Shown here one piece after another: positions 1 through 7,079 of a stretch of 35,539 nt of DNA. The DNA lies in IMG/VR virus record IMGVR_UViG_3300020469_000124, positions 1 to 35,539 of that record; one strand, given 5' to 3'. This stretch comes from a virus. Below the pieces are notes generated by a model. It searched no databases. It had not been told where the DNA came from and saw nothing but the letters and a program-made list of their open reading frames with translations. The translations under genes and the position numbers were made by a program. The stretch's first letter is position 1. Each line of letters opens with the position of its first letter.

Positions 1-31
1 TTTAATTAACAACGGATAAAAACAAACAGCT

Positions 32-61
32 ATGAAAAATATTAAACTATTTGAAGAATTT
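32..61 (+). repeat. 30-bp direct repeat, copy 1 (targeting-tag DNA)
   Basis: The first 30 coding bases of this gene are identical to bases 752-781 at the start of the next gene. Both encode MKNIKLFEEF. After the repeat the two genes diverge completely. Confidence 0.9.
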
Positions 62-727
62 GTAGATGAATCAAATCAACCTATCAACGAGGTGTTTGAA
101 GACACTCCAATACTAGGTAAGATAGCAAAAGACCTCATGAAAAAACATGAGACCTTGGAAATGAACGCTGAAAATTTTGATAAAATTCAGGCCGTGGCTA
201 AAGAGTTGGCTGATAACCCATGGGAATACCTTTATAAAATAGCAAATGCTAGCAAATATGCTGATTGGTTACAGGAGGAATACAACGATACTAAATTCCT
301 ATTTGATAAATCAGGAAAATTAAAATTTATTATTGCGTATGTCGGACCAGGAAGGAAGATAGTTAAATTTACGCATATTGCTGAATTGAAGCATACTTCA
401 ATTAAAGATCTGGATCAGGAAATTGAAGATTGGGCTTATGAAAATTACCCTAGACTTTTTAAAAACTTGGACTGGATGGTTTATCAATATACTGAATATA
501 AAACCTATCCATGGAAAATTCCAACTGAAGGAACTTTTGAGCTTGTATCTGCACCGACTAAAAAACTTGCTATGGAAAATACAAAAGCTAATCCATCAAA
601 AGATGATTCGTTTTGGGAAAACCATGGAATTGAACAAATTTCGAAACAAGATATTAAAAAAATGCAAAAAGAACTAAAACAGAAAGCAGACCATTACGCT
701 GAATTAGTAAAGACTTTCGTTAATTAG
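32..727 (+). CDS. Putative head-packaged internal protein with capsid-targeting tag
   Basis: I do not recognise the 231-residue body. The first ten residues, MKNIKLFEEF, are identical to those of the next gene, and the 30 coding bases are identical too. The tag continues VDE|S. This resembles the T4 internal-protein targeting peptide (MKTYQEFIAE), which directs proteins into the prohead and is cut after Glu by protease gp21. Cleavage here would fall after Glu13. The rest is soluble, charged and rich in Lys, Trp and Tyr, with no membrane segment. ATG is preceded by an A-rich leader with no Shine-Dalgarno. The neighbours are head and late-expression genes. By inference this is a core or injected protein; its activity is unknown. 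The ORF is certain, the packaging role moderately likely. Confidence 0.75.
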   Translation: MKNIKLFEEFVDESNQPINEVFEDTPILGKIAKDLMKKHETLEMNAENFDKIQAVAKELADNPWEYLYKIANASKYADWLQEEYNDTKFLFDKSGKLKFIIAYVGPGRKIVKFTHIAELKHTSIKDLDQEIEDWAYENYPRLFKNLDWMVYQYTEYKTYPWKIPTEGTFELVSAPTKKLAMENTKANPSKDDSFWENHGIEQISKQDIKKMQKELKQKADHYAELVKTFVN

Positions 728-751
728 GAATATTAAAAAAATAAAGCAATC

Positions 752-781
752 ATGAAAAATATTAAACTATTTGAAGAATTT
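752..781 (+). repeat. 30-bp direct repeat, copy 2 (targeting-tag DNA)
   Basis: Identical to bases 32-61. Encodes the shared N-terminal tag of the second putative internal protein. Confidence 0.9.
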
Positions 782-1075
782 ATACAACTTAATGAGGCAT
801 TTAAAGTAGGTGATTATATAAAACACACACAAAAATCACCTCGTAGAACCGTATTTGGTAAAATTGTAAAAGCAAATAAAAAATCTGCATCAATTGTAAT
901 TTTAGGAACAGGTGCTCCAGAAGATAAACAACCAACGACTAGAATGGAAACATGGCAAGGAGGAAGTCATGTAGAATTTGGAAAACATTCTAAAAAAGAA
1001 CTAGATGATATAGCTAAAAAACTTTCATCAGGAGATGGTTATAAGTACAGTGACATGGAAGCATGGAACGTTTAG
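752..1075 (+). CDS. Putative head-packaged protein sharing the MKNIKLFEEF tag
   Basis: This 107-residue protein begins with the same ten residues as its upstream neighbour, then IQLNE|A. The LNE|A site suits T4-type prohead protease cleavage after Glu15. The rest (KVGDYIKHTQKSPRRTVFGK and a beta-rich continuation) looks like a small SH3/KOW-type barrel of the kind common in phage hypothetical proteins. It is 24 bases downstream of the previous gene and probably co-transcribed. A strong terminator follows 65 bases after the stop. The function of the mature part is unknown. A role as an internal head protein is inferred from the tag. Confidence 0.75.
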   Translation: MKNIKLFEEFIQLNEAFKVGDYIKHTQKSPRRTVFGKIVKANKKSASIVILGTGAPEDKQPTTRMETWQGGSHVEFGKHSKKELDDIAKKLSSGDGYKYSDMEAWNV

Positions 1076-1139
1076 TAAAAAATTAAATAAAATTTGACGT
1101 TAAAACTACAAAATCTCTCGTTTGACGCAAATACAGTAG

Positions 1140-1173
1140 AAAAGATCGATTGGAAACAATTGATCTTTTTTTT
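1140..1173 (+). terminator. Rho-independent terminator
   Basis: A 13-bp stem (1140-1152 with 1157-1169, one G-T wobble) is closed by a GAAA tetraloop and followed by a run of T ending at 1173. It ends the unit of two tagged genes, just before the gp55-like gene. Confidence 0.9.
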
Positions 1174-1199
1174 ATATAATACTTATATAAATTTAAAAG

Positions 1200-1583
1200 A
1201 TGCCTAGAAAAAAGAATTATTTAAACAATAAAGACTTATATGCACAAATTGTACAATCATTAGATGATGATAAATTAACGAGAGATGCAGAAAAAATGTT
1301 ACAATTGCTTGCAGAAAAGGCAATTAATAGATTAACTTACGTAAATGAAGATGATCGTAAAGATTGTTTGCAGTTTGCACTATTAGATCTTCTTAAATAT
1401 TGGAAAAATTTCAATCCTAAATATACTAATGCATTTGCATATTTCACAGAGATAGCAAAGAGAGGTTATGCAAAGGGTTGGAATAAATTACATCCAAATA
1501 AAACAAAGGGAACCATTTCAATGGATAGAATAAACTCTGCTAACTCAAGAGAAGATGGTGGAGGCGGAATGTTTAACATCTAA
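1200..1583 (+). CDS. gp55: T4 gp55-like late-transcription sigma factor
   Basis: Probable phage sigma subunit that directs host RNA polymerase to late promoters. The N-terminus YLNNKDLYAQI resembles T4 gp55 (YVNNKELLQAI). The central stretch FNPKYTNAFAYFTEIAKRGY matches the sigma region 2 pattern of gp55, including the acidic-aromatic segment before it (DCLQFALLDLLKYWKNF). At 127 residues it is shorter than T4 gp55 (185); the C-terminal part that binds the sliding clamp appears reduced, and the tail is Gly-rich (GGGGMF). The gene lies directly behind a terminator with an AT-rich promoter-like stretch (1170-1195), so it probably has its own promoter. The gp4-like gene starts 2 bases after its stop. 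Confidence 0.75.
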   Translation: MPRKKNYLNNKDLYAQIVQSLDDDKLTRDAEKMLQLLAEKAINRLTYVNEDDRKDCLQFALLDLLKYWKNFNPKYTNAFAYFTEIAKRGYAKGWNKLHPNKTKGTISMDRINSANSREDGGGGMFNI

Positions 1584-1585
1584 TA

Positions 1586-2059
1586 ATGTCAATAAAAAAC
1601 GTAAGACCAACTAAAAACTCTGGCTTTAATCAGGGTTATTTCAATCCAGTGTATCCAGAAAAATACGCAGGTAAACCTCCTATAATTTATCGAAGCTCTT
1701 GGGAACTTAAGTTTATGAAGATGTGTGATAATAGAGAGGATATTACAGTATGGTCAAGCGAACCAGTTGAAATAAAATACTGGAGTTCAATGGATAAAAA
1801 AGAACATTCATACTTTCCAGACTTTTATATTAAGGTAAAGAAAGAAGATGGCTTTGAAGAAAGTCTTATTGAGATAAAGCCTGAAAGCCATATAGTAAAG
1901 CCACAACCTCCTACAAAAAATTCAAAACAGGCATTAAAAAATTATAAATTTCTTGCAGAGCAGTATATTAAAAATAAAGATAAATATAAATATGCACAAG
2001 AATGGTCTAAGTCAAGAGGATTTAGATTTGTTGTAATGACAGAAAAAAGTCTTAAATAA
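1586..2059 (+). CDS. gp4: Head completion protein, T4 gp4-like (nuclease-fold)
   Basis: This 157-residue protein matches T4 gp4 (150 residues) along its length. Shared elements are PPIIYRSSWELKFMKMCD, the WSSEPVEIKYW strand, YFPDFYIKV, SLIEIKPESH, then the PPTKNSKQALKNYKF helix and RGFRFVVMTEKSL at the end. The E...D...EIK pattern is that of a restriction-endonuclease-like fold. In T4, gp4 completes filled heads before tail joining. It starts 2 bases after the sigma gene. Its last base is the A of the next ATG (ATAATGG context), so the genes are translationally coupled. Confidence is good for family and lower for any catalytic activity. Confidence 0.8.
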   Translation: MSIKNVRPTKNSGFNQGYFNPVYPEKYAGKPPIIYRSSWELKFMKMCDNREDITVWSSEPVEIKYWSSMDKKEHSYFPDFYIKVKKEDGFEESLIEIKPESHIVKPQPPTKNSKQALKNYKFLAEQYIKNKDKYKYAQEWSKSRGFRFVVMTEKSLK

Positions 2060-2643
2060 TGGCAAGAGTTAGACAAGACATAAAGGAATTAATTAAAGAA
2101 TCAGGTGGTAAAAGTAGAGCTAAGAGGGCAGCTGAAGATTGGTATGAAAATGGAAAGAAAACCTCATCTGAAAAGAGTGTACAAACTATTGGAGGTAGGT
2201 TTCAGCCAGGTAAATTATACGTGTTTAGATACAATCCTAAATATGCAGCAGAATTACCATGGTATGACGCCAATCCAGTTGTATTAGCCCTTGATCCTGA
2301 TGGAAATAACGATGTTGGCATTAACTTAAATCTTCTTCCAAGTGATGTCAAAGAAAGATTATTAGATAGAATCTATAATGCATATGAAAGTGAAATTAAG
2401 AGAGAATCTGTAGGTGGCAAGAAAAACGACGCACGTAGACAAAATCAACTTTCAATTAGATGGGAAGAAGCAAAAAACTTTTTAGCAAGTTATAAATTTG
2501 CTATTAGACAATACATACCTAGTAGAAAACTTGGACAAGCAGTTGTTAGTTATGAAAATTGGGCAAAGATAGTTCTCTGTGATTTTGCAGACTTAAATGG
2601 CACTTCATATGCCCAATTAGTGAATGAGTTTAGAAACAGGTAA
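2059..2643 (+). CDS. Conserved T4-like phage protein, possible DNA-end protector (gp2-like)
   Basis: A 194-residue protein whose centre reads PGKLYVFRYNPKYAAELPWY, then DANPVVLALDPDGNNDVGIN and NLLPSDVKERLLDRIY. This pattern (an F/Y-rich strand, LPxYD, then a leucine-rich strand and LP..R..L) recurs in T4-like phages, where from memory it is often annotated as DNA end protector or left unnamed. I could not verify this. The basic N-terminus (residues 1-60) may be disordered. The gene sits between the gp4-like gene and the portal; in T4, gene 2 lies next to gene 4, which supports a head or DNA-end role. The start is set by overlap with the gp4 stop. Confidence 0.6.
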   Translation: MARVRQDIKELIKESGGKSRAKRAAEDWYENGKKTSSEKSVQTIGGRFQPGKLYVFRYNPKYAAELPWYDANPVVLALDPDGNNDVGINLNLLPSDVKERLLDRIYNAYESEIKRESVGGKKNDARRQNQLSIRWEEAKNFLASYKFAIRQYIPSRKLGQAVVSYENWAKIVLCDFADLNGTSYAQLVNEFRNR

Positions 2644-2651
2644 AAAAAATT

Positions 2652-2660
2652 GAATATATA
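2652..2660 (+). promoter_or_regulatory. Putative late promoter element before the portal gene
   Basis: GAATATATA, 24 bases upstream of the portal ATG. It belongs to a family of GATATATA-like elements placed before virion genes in this window and resembles the T4 late promoter TATAAATA. Confidence 0.5.
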
Positions 2661-2684
2661 AATTGAAAAACTATATAAAAAATT

Positions 2685-4289
2685 ATGGCAGGTTTTGCAG
2701 ATAAGGATCCAAGAAATGGTCCATTAAGTAATAGAAGGCCTTTTAGGTTAAGTAATACATTAAAACTACTTTCATCATTTGGAATGAGATATGATGATTT
2801 AGTACTTAGACAATCTCAAGCAGTTGGTCCATTAGAAGATAAGTTTGGTTATGGCCAAATGAATCCAATGGGTGTAGACAACGATGATATGTATGCGGCA
2901 TTCGCAGCATTATCAATGGCTGATACTACAATGAGAAAAAACATTCCATGGTTTGACCAACAATATGAAGTAAAGAGAGAAGAACTTAGAAGATTTTCTA
3001 TTAACGATGAAATAGAAGATATTTTAGATATACTTTGTGATGAAACTATAGTATATGATAATAAAAACTTTTTTGGTTCTCCTGAAATTTTAGGAGTAGA
3101 AGTAGCAGATGGTATTCAAAAAGACTTAAACAGATATTTTAGACAAATATATCACGCATTTGGTTTTAACTCAGATCAATCCGCTTGGTATTATTTTAGA
3201 AAATGGTTAATTGATGGTTATTTAGCATTTGAAATTATTTACTCTCCTGATCAAAAAGAAATTATAGGTTTTAAAGAAATTGACCCAATTACATTAGTGC
3301 CGGGTTATAATAAAGAAGATGGTAAAAAAGTATGGGTACAGTTTAAAGACGATCCAATAAAAGAAAGAACACTTTATGATTCTCAAGTAATTTACCTTTC
3401 TTATTCTTCAATAACTACTGCATCTAGAGTCTCTTATGTTGAAAGACTTATTAGATCGTTTAACTTATTAAGAATTATGGAACATACAAGAATTATTTGG
3501 GCAGTGACCAATAGTTCTTATAGAATGAAATTTGTTATACCAGTTGGTGGTAAATCTAAAACAAGAGCAAAACAATCACTTGCTCAATTAATGAATTCAT
3601 ATAAAGAAGTTGTAGATTTTGATTGGGAATCAGGTTCTATGTCAACAGATGGCAAGCCAATGTTACAATTTAATAAAGAATATTGGTTACCAAGTAAAGA
3701 CGGTGACAGCCCTGAAATTGAAACATTAGATGCATCAGGTCCAGACCTTTCAGATACAGAAGCACTTAAGTATTTTTCAGATAAACTTAAGCATGTTTCT
3801 AAAATACCTTATTCAAGGTTCTTATATGAAGACGGAGGTGGAGATTTTAATCTTGCCGCTGATGGAATGATTAGAGATGAAATTAAATTTAGCAAGTTTG
3901 TAAAGAGACTTAGATCAGCTTTCCAAGAAATATTAGTAAAGCCACTATATTTACAAATGTGTATTGCATATAAAGACCTTGCAGAAGATCCACAATTTAA
4001 AACTCAAGTTGCATTAAGATATAATAGAGATAATGACTTTGCAGCCTTGAAAGAAATGGAAATCATGGAAAGAAGACTTGATTTTGTTTCTACAATGAGA
4101 GACAGTTTAATGACAACGAATCAAGAAACTATGGAAGAGGAATACTACTTTGATATGGAGTTTTTAGTTGATAGATACTTACAACTAAGCCCAGATGACA
4201 TTGCTGCCAATGCAGCTGCTAAGGCTAAAACAGATAGACAAGAAGAAGAGGAGCCTGAAGTTGAAGACCCAATGGGAATGGGCATTTAA
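2685..4289 (+). CDS. gp20: Portal vertex protein (T4 gp20)
   Basis: Dodecameric portal through which DNA is packaged and to which the neck attaches. At 534 residues it is close to T4 gp20 (524). Diagnostic parts are VSYVERLIRSFNLLRIMEHT and the following helix, the YWLPSKDGDSPEIETLDA strand and loop, DTEALKYFSDKLKHVSKIPY, and RDEIKFSKFVKRLRSAF near the end. These are the crown, wing and clip signatures of the gp20 family. The C-terminus is acidic (EEEEPEVEDP). It opens the head module in the T4 order 20-core-21-22-23. The start is the only ATG after the promoter-like element and leaves a 41-base gap to the previous gene. Confidence 0.95.
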   Translation: MAGFADKDPRNGPLSNRRPFRLSNTLKLLSSFGMRYDDLVLRQSQAVGPLEDKFGYGQMNPMGVDNDDMYAAFAALSMADTTMRKNIPWFDQQYEVKREELRRFSINDEIEDILDILCDETIVYDNKNFFGSPEILGVEVADGIQKDLNRYFRQIYHAFGFNSDQSAWYYFRKWLIDGYLAFEIIYSPDQKEIIGFKEIDPITLVPGYNKEDGKKVWVQFKDDPIKERTLYDSQVIYLSYSSITTASRVSYVERLIRSFNLLRIMEHTRIIWAVTNSSYRMKFVIPVGGKSKTRAKQSLAQLMNSYKEVVDFDWESGSMSTDGKPMLQFNKEYWLPSKDGDSPEIETLDASGPDLSDTEALKYFSDKLKHVSKIPYSRFLYEDGGGDFNLAADGMIRDEIKFSKFVKRLRSAFQEILVKPLYLQMCIAYKDLAEDPQFKTQVALRYNRDNDFAALKEMEIMERRLDFVSTMRDSLMTTNQETMEEEYYFDMEFLVDRYLQLSPDDIAANAAAKAKTDRQEEEEPEVEDPMGMGI

Positions 4290-4304
4290 AAATAAATTAA
4301 TATA

Positions 4305-4634
4305 GTGTTAAAAGGTTATAACGAATTTTTAAATGAAATAATTAATAAAAACAGATCCGCAACAAAAAATTGGGATACTAAAGGATCAGCTTCTAAAAAA
4401 CTAGGAAAAGCAGCAGTAGCTTTAAAAATGGCAGAAGTACCAGTTAGAATTACTAGACAGCTTATTAGATTTGCAGCTAGAAAGGATGACATTAAAAAAA
4501 TGGTACAACAGGCTGAGACTAGAGAAGAAAAGGCTAAATTAAAAAAGGAGCTATTTATAATGAGTAGAAAAGAATTTAAACTAAAAAAGCAAGCTCAATT
4601 AGCAAAGAAAAAGGCTAAAGCTGACAAAAAATAA
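4305..4634 (+). CDS. Small basic prohead core protein (gp67/gp68 position)
   Basis: A 109-residue, very Lys-rich protein starting at GTG; no in-frame ATG gives the conserved N-terminus. The start reads LKGYNEFLNE|I, another match to the T4 capsid-targeting peptide with a protease-type LNE site at residue 11. The rest is helical and basic (for example KMVQQAETREEKAKLKKELF). It lies 15 bases after the portal gene, where T4 has core genes 67 and 68. By position, charge and tag it is probably a prohead core component, cut at maturation and able to bind DNA or the acidic partner encoded next. Direct homology to gp68 cannot be shown by eye. Confidence 0.7.
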   Translation: MLKGYNEFLNEIINKNRSATKNWDTKGSASKKLGKAAVALKMAEVPVRITRQLIRFAARKDDIKKMVQQAETREEKAKLKKELFIMSRKEFKLKKQAQLAKKKAKADKK

Positions 4635-4636
4635 AA

Positions 4637-4645
4637 GAATATATA
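4637..4645 (+). promoter_or_regulatory. Putative late promoter element
   Basis: GAATATATA ends 7 bases before the ATG at 4653. If used, the transcript would be nearly leaderless. Confidence 0.35.
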
Positions 4646-4652
4646 ATTTATT

Positions 4653-5069
4653 ATGAAATTAAAGACGTATACTGAATTTTTAAATGAATCTGAATTATCT
4701 TCTATCAAGGCAGGAGAAGATAGTAAGGTTGAAGTCAGCGATCAAAAAACAATCGACGGAGATGTTATTCCAGCTCAAGAAATTCTAGGACAAATATTAA
4801 ATGCAGAAACAGAAGATGAGTTTAAAGCTTATTTTTATGATAAATATGGCTCTACTAAATTTGATGTTGAAACAATGGGACAAATGTTAACGGACTATCA
4901 AGACTATTATGCTGAACAGGCAGAAAAGGAAAAGGAAGAAGAAGGTGATGAAGAAGAAGGTGATGAAGAAGAAGGACTAGGAGATTTAGAAGGAGACGAT
5001 GAAGATACTGACGATATAGAAATAGAAGACGATGAGGAAGAAGACGATGATATGTCTTTAACTATTTAG
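4653..5069 (+). CDS. Acidic prohead core protein (gp67-like)
   Basis: This 138-residue protein begins KLKTYTEFLNE|S, the closest match in the window to the T4 targeting peptide KTYQEFIAE. Its C-terminal third (from about residue 90) is almost purely Glu, Asp and Gly (EEEGDEEEGDEEEG and so on), like the acidic tail of T4 core protein gp67. A short folded or helical part lies between (residues 40-90). Its position between portal and protease matches gene 67. Inferred role: prohead core component, pairing electrostatically with the basic core protein encoded just upstream, and processed by the prohead protease. The acidic tail is encoded by GAA/GAT-rich repetitive DNA (4930-5060). Confidence 0.75.
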   Translation: MKLKTYTEFLNESELSSIKAGEDSKVEVSDQKTIDGDVIPAQEILGQILNAETEDEFKAYFYDKYGSTKFDVETMGQMLTDYQDYYAEQAEKEKEEEGDEEEGDEEEGLGDLEGDDEDTDDIEIEDDEEEDDDMSLTI

Positions 5070-5089
5070 AAAAATACTTTTATTTAAAA

Positions 5090-5097
5090 GATATATA
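5090..5097 (+). promoter_or_regulatory. Putative late promoter element before protease-scaffold
   Basis: GATATATA, 19 bases upstream of the ATG at 5117, followed by an A-rich leader (AAAAAAGAAAAAAACAAA). Confidence 0.5.
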
Positions 5098-5116
5098 CAA
5101 AAAAGAAAAAAACAAA

Positions 5117-6994
5117 ATGGATAGACTTATAAATAAGGCTAGCGATTATAATTTATTAATAGTTGAAAAATCTTCTGGTGTTCTAGAACAAACAGGGGAA
5201 AACAAGGACTATGTTTTAGAAGGTGTTTTTGGTGAGATTGATGTTAAAAATAAGAACAATAGAATCTACACTGAAGACGAATATCTTCCACAAATTAAAT
5301 CTCTACAAGACAAGATCGGATCTTCTAAATTACTTGGTGAATTAGACCATCCTCAACAATTTGATATTTCTCTTAAGAATGTATCACACGTTGTTGAAGA
5401 ATTAAGATATGACCAAGATAATAAAAAGGTAATGGGAAAAATCAGATTATTAGATACTGACGCTGGCAAGCAAGCTAAAGCGTTGGTTGATGCTGGTGTA
5501 CCATTACATATTAGTTCAAGAGCGGCAGGCGAAGTTTCTGAAGGTGGTAAAGTTAAAATCAAACAACTTTTTACCTATGACTTAGTTGCAGACCCAGGAT
5601 TCGAAAACGCACAACTTAATAGAGTTAATGAATCATTTGGCTTTGACAATGATGAGAATCTATTCATATATGAAGTATTTAAAAAAGAAATAAATAAAAC
5701 AAACGAAAACAAAAAAGAGCAAAAAATGGAAGAATTTGTAAAAACAGATGACTTCAACAATTACACTAAGTATTTGGCTGAGCAAATAAAAGGGTTAAAG
5801 TCCGCTCTTACAGAATTAACAGAAACTTCATCTGAAGGATCTGCTACTACTAATGAAGACATTAAAACTGTAACTGCTCACAACGATCATATTGTTGAAT
5901 CAATAAACAATTTAACAGAGTATGTTAAGTATGTTGCAGAAAAAACTGATCAAAATATTCAATATTCAGAATATTTAGCAGAAAAAACTGATCAATCAAT
6001 TCAGTATGCAGAATATGTTGCTGAAAAAGCAGATCAAGGAATTTCTTATACAGAACACATTGCTGAATCAGTAACTAAATTAAAAGACTATAGTAATTAT
6101 ATTGCTGAATCTTATAATACTGGTACAGAAACAAACGAAAAACTTATAGAGTATGTTAACTATTTAAAAGATAACGTACAAAATGTTAGCGAATATGCTA
6201 ACTACATTGCAGAGTCAATCAACGAAAACTTAGTAGTTGAAGCTGATGACGTTACAGCTAAAGAAGCTGGCGAAGCTGCTGCTGATAACGAACTTGAAAA
6301 AGTTGGTGATAATTCAGAAGAAGGTAGTGTTGCAGATAAAGATGGAGATGCAGGTGTTGAAGGCGAAGATATTAAATCAGATGCTAAAGACGTTACTGCA
6401 CCTGAAAAACAAGAAGAAGGAGATGATAAAGCTCCTGAAGCTGAAGGAAAAGATGGAGCACATGATCCATTAGAATCTTATAAATCAGAAATATCTAGTA
6501 AATTAACATCTTTATTAGAAGCTGCAAAGACAAAAGAAAACAACGATCCACATTTCTTTAAATTAGTTGGTTCATCTACTGCTGAAAAGTATAATGCATT
6601 AAATGAAGATGCAAGAACAGTTGTAAGAACTCAAGTTGAAGGTTCAGGATTTTTAACAGAATCTCAGATTGTTAGAATCATTGAAAACCAAACTAAAGAA
6701 GTTGAAGCTGCTAACGAACCGTTAGTACTTTCAGCAATGCCAACTGAATATAAATCAAAATGGGAAAATCTTTCTGAAGCTAAGAAAAATCAATTACTTG
6801 CACAGTCAAGAACTCATAAAGTTGAGACTGAATATCAAGTAAGAAACTTCTGGCAAACAAGAGACCTTAGAGAAACTGCTCCAGTAATGGAAAAAGTTGC
6901 TATGGTAACTGAAAAGAAAGAAGTTGAGACTAAGACACTTCCTTATAACTTAGAAGGTGTTAAAGAAGCAATGGCAAAAAGATTTAAAAAATAA
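5117..6994 (+). CDS. gp21: Prohead protease fused to scaffold (gp21-gp22 fusion)
   Basis: A 625-residue protein. Residues 30-190 are a T4 gp21-type serine protease: VLEGVFGEIDVKNKNNRIY, GELDHP with likely catalytic His78, HISSRAAG with likely catalytic Ser133/134, and the LVADPGFENAQL element. After a Lys/Asn-rich linker (190-203) comes a long helical, acidic scaffold-like part (204-625) with 14-residue repeats and a disordered acidic segment (about 375-450). In T4 these are two proteins, gp21 (212 residues) and gp22 (269). The fusion resembles lambda-type protease-scaffold genes, where the scaffold is also made from an internal start. Role: cut core proteins and the capsid N-terminus, and template the prohead. 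The last bases overlap no real gene; MCP starts 85 bases later. Confidence 0.85.
   Translation: MDRLINKASDYNLLIVEKSSGVLEQTGENKDYVLEGVFGEIDVKNKNNRIYTEDEYLPQIKSLQDKIGSSKLLGELDHPQQFDISLKNVSHVVEELRYDQDNKKVMGKIRLLDTDAGKQAKALVDAGVPLHISSRAAGEVSEGGKVKIKQLFTYDLVADPGFENAQLNRVNESFGFDNDENLFIYEVFKKEINKTNENKKEQKMEEFVKTDDFNNYTKYLAEQIKGLKSALTELTETSSEGSATTNEDIKTVTAHNDHIVESINNLTEYVKYVAEKTDQNIQYSEYLAEKTDQSIQYAEYVAEKADQGISYTEHIAESVTKLKDYSNYIAESYNTGTETNEKLIEYVNYLKDNVQNVSEYANYIAESINENLVVEADDVTAKEAGEAAADNELEKVGDNSEEGSVADKDGDAGVEGEDIKSDAKDVTAPEKQEEGDDKAPEAEGKDGAHDPLESYKSEISSKLTSLLEAAKTKENNDPHFFKLVGSSTAEKYNALNEDARTVVRTQVEGSGFLTESQIVRIIENQTKEVEAANEPLVLSAMPTEYKSKWENLSEAKKNQLLAQSRTHKVETEYQVRNFWQTRDLRETAPVMEKVAMVTEKKEVETKTLPYNLEGVKEAMAKRFKK
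5726..6994 (+). CDS. gp22: Nested scaffold protein from internal start (gp22-like)
   Basis: An in-frame ATG at codon 204 of the protease ORF follows AACAAAAAAGAGCAAAAA, almost the same A-rich leader used by the outer gene and by the tube gene. Starting here gives a 422-residue protein (MEEFVKTDDFNNY...) that is scaffold only. Phage scaffolds are needed in large excess over protease, so a separately initiated product makes sense. It contains coiled-coil repeats at residues 71-165 and a C-terminal domain (about 260-422) with regular helices ending near KEAMAKRFKK. The scaffold assignment rests on position between gp21 and gp23 and on composition. The internal start is inference. Confidence 0.5.
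   Translation: MEEFVKTDDFNNYTKYLAEQIKGLKSALTELTETSSEGSATTNEDIKTVTAHNDHIVESINNLTEYVKYVAEKTDQNIQYSEYLAEKTDQSIQYAEYVAEKADQGISYTEHIAESVTKLKDYSNYIAESYNTGTETNEKLIEYVNYLKDNVQNVSEYANYIAESINENLVVEADDVTAKEAGEAAADNELEKVGDNSEEGSVADKDGDAGVEGEDIKSDAKDVTAPEKQEEGDDKAPEAEGKDGAHDPLESYKSEISSKLTSLLEAAKTKENNDPHFFKLVGSSTAEKYNALNEDARTVVRTQVEGSGFLTESQIVRIIENQTKEVEAANEPLVLSAMPTEYKSKWENLSEAKKNQLLAQSRTHKVETEYQVRNFWQTRDLRETAPVMEKVAMVTEKKEVETKTLPYNLEGVKEAMAKRFKK
5936..6214 (+). repeat. 42-bp (14-residue) tandem repeats in scaffold
   Basis: Units such as AEKTDQNIQYSEYL, AEKTDQSIQYAEYV and AEKADQGISYTEHI repeat every 14 residues (42 bp), that is two coiled-coil heptads. Two adjacent copies share an 18-bp identical core (5936-5953 and 5978-5995). 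A 21-residue unit interrupts later, and the series ends with IAES at about 6214. Each unit carries V/L/I-A-E followed by K or S. Confidence 0.85.
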
Positions 6995-7079
6995 TAAAAC
7001 AATCGACGATTTGGTGACAGAAGCAGAAAGCCAAAGTAATAAGTCGAAATTAAACAAACAAAAAATAGAAATTTATAAA

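Noticed and set aside
1-31. TAA at 7-9 as the end of an upstream gene
   Set aside because: Too little sequence to support any coding frame.
5353-5760. Minus-strand ORFs inside the protease-scaffold gene
   Set aside because: Cysteine/serine-rich shadow translations of a clearly coding plus strand.
5936-6214. Regular 42-bp repeats as a possible CRISPR-like array
   Set aside because: Units are contiguous, in frame and encode coiled-coil heptads; there are no unique spacers.
6957-7079. Upstream extension of the capsid ORF
   Set aside because: It overlaps the scaffold gene end, is Lys/Asn-rich, and the gp23-like sequence begins only at the ATG at 7080.
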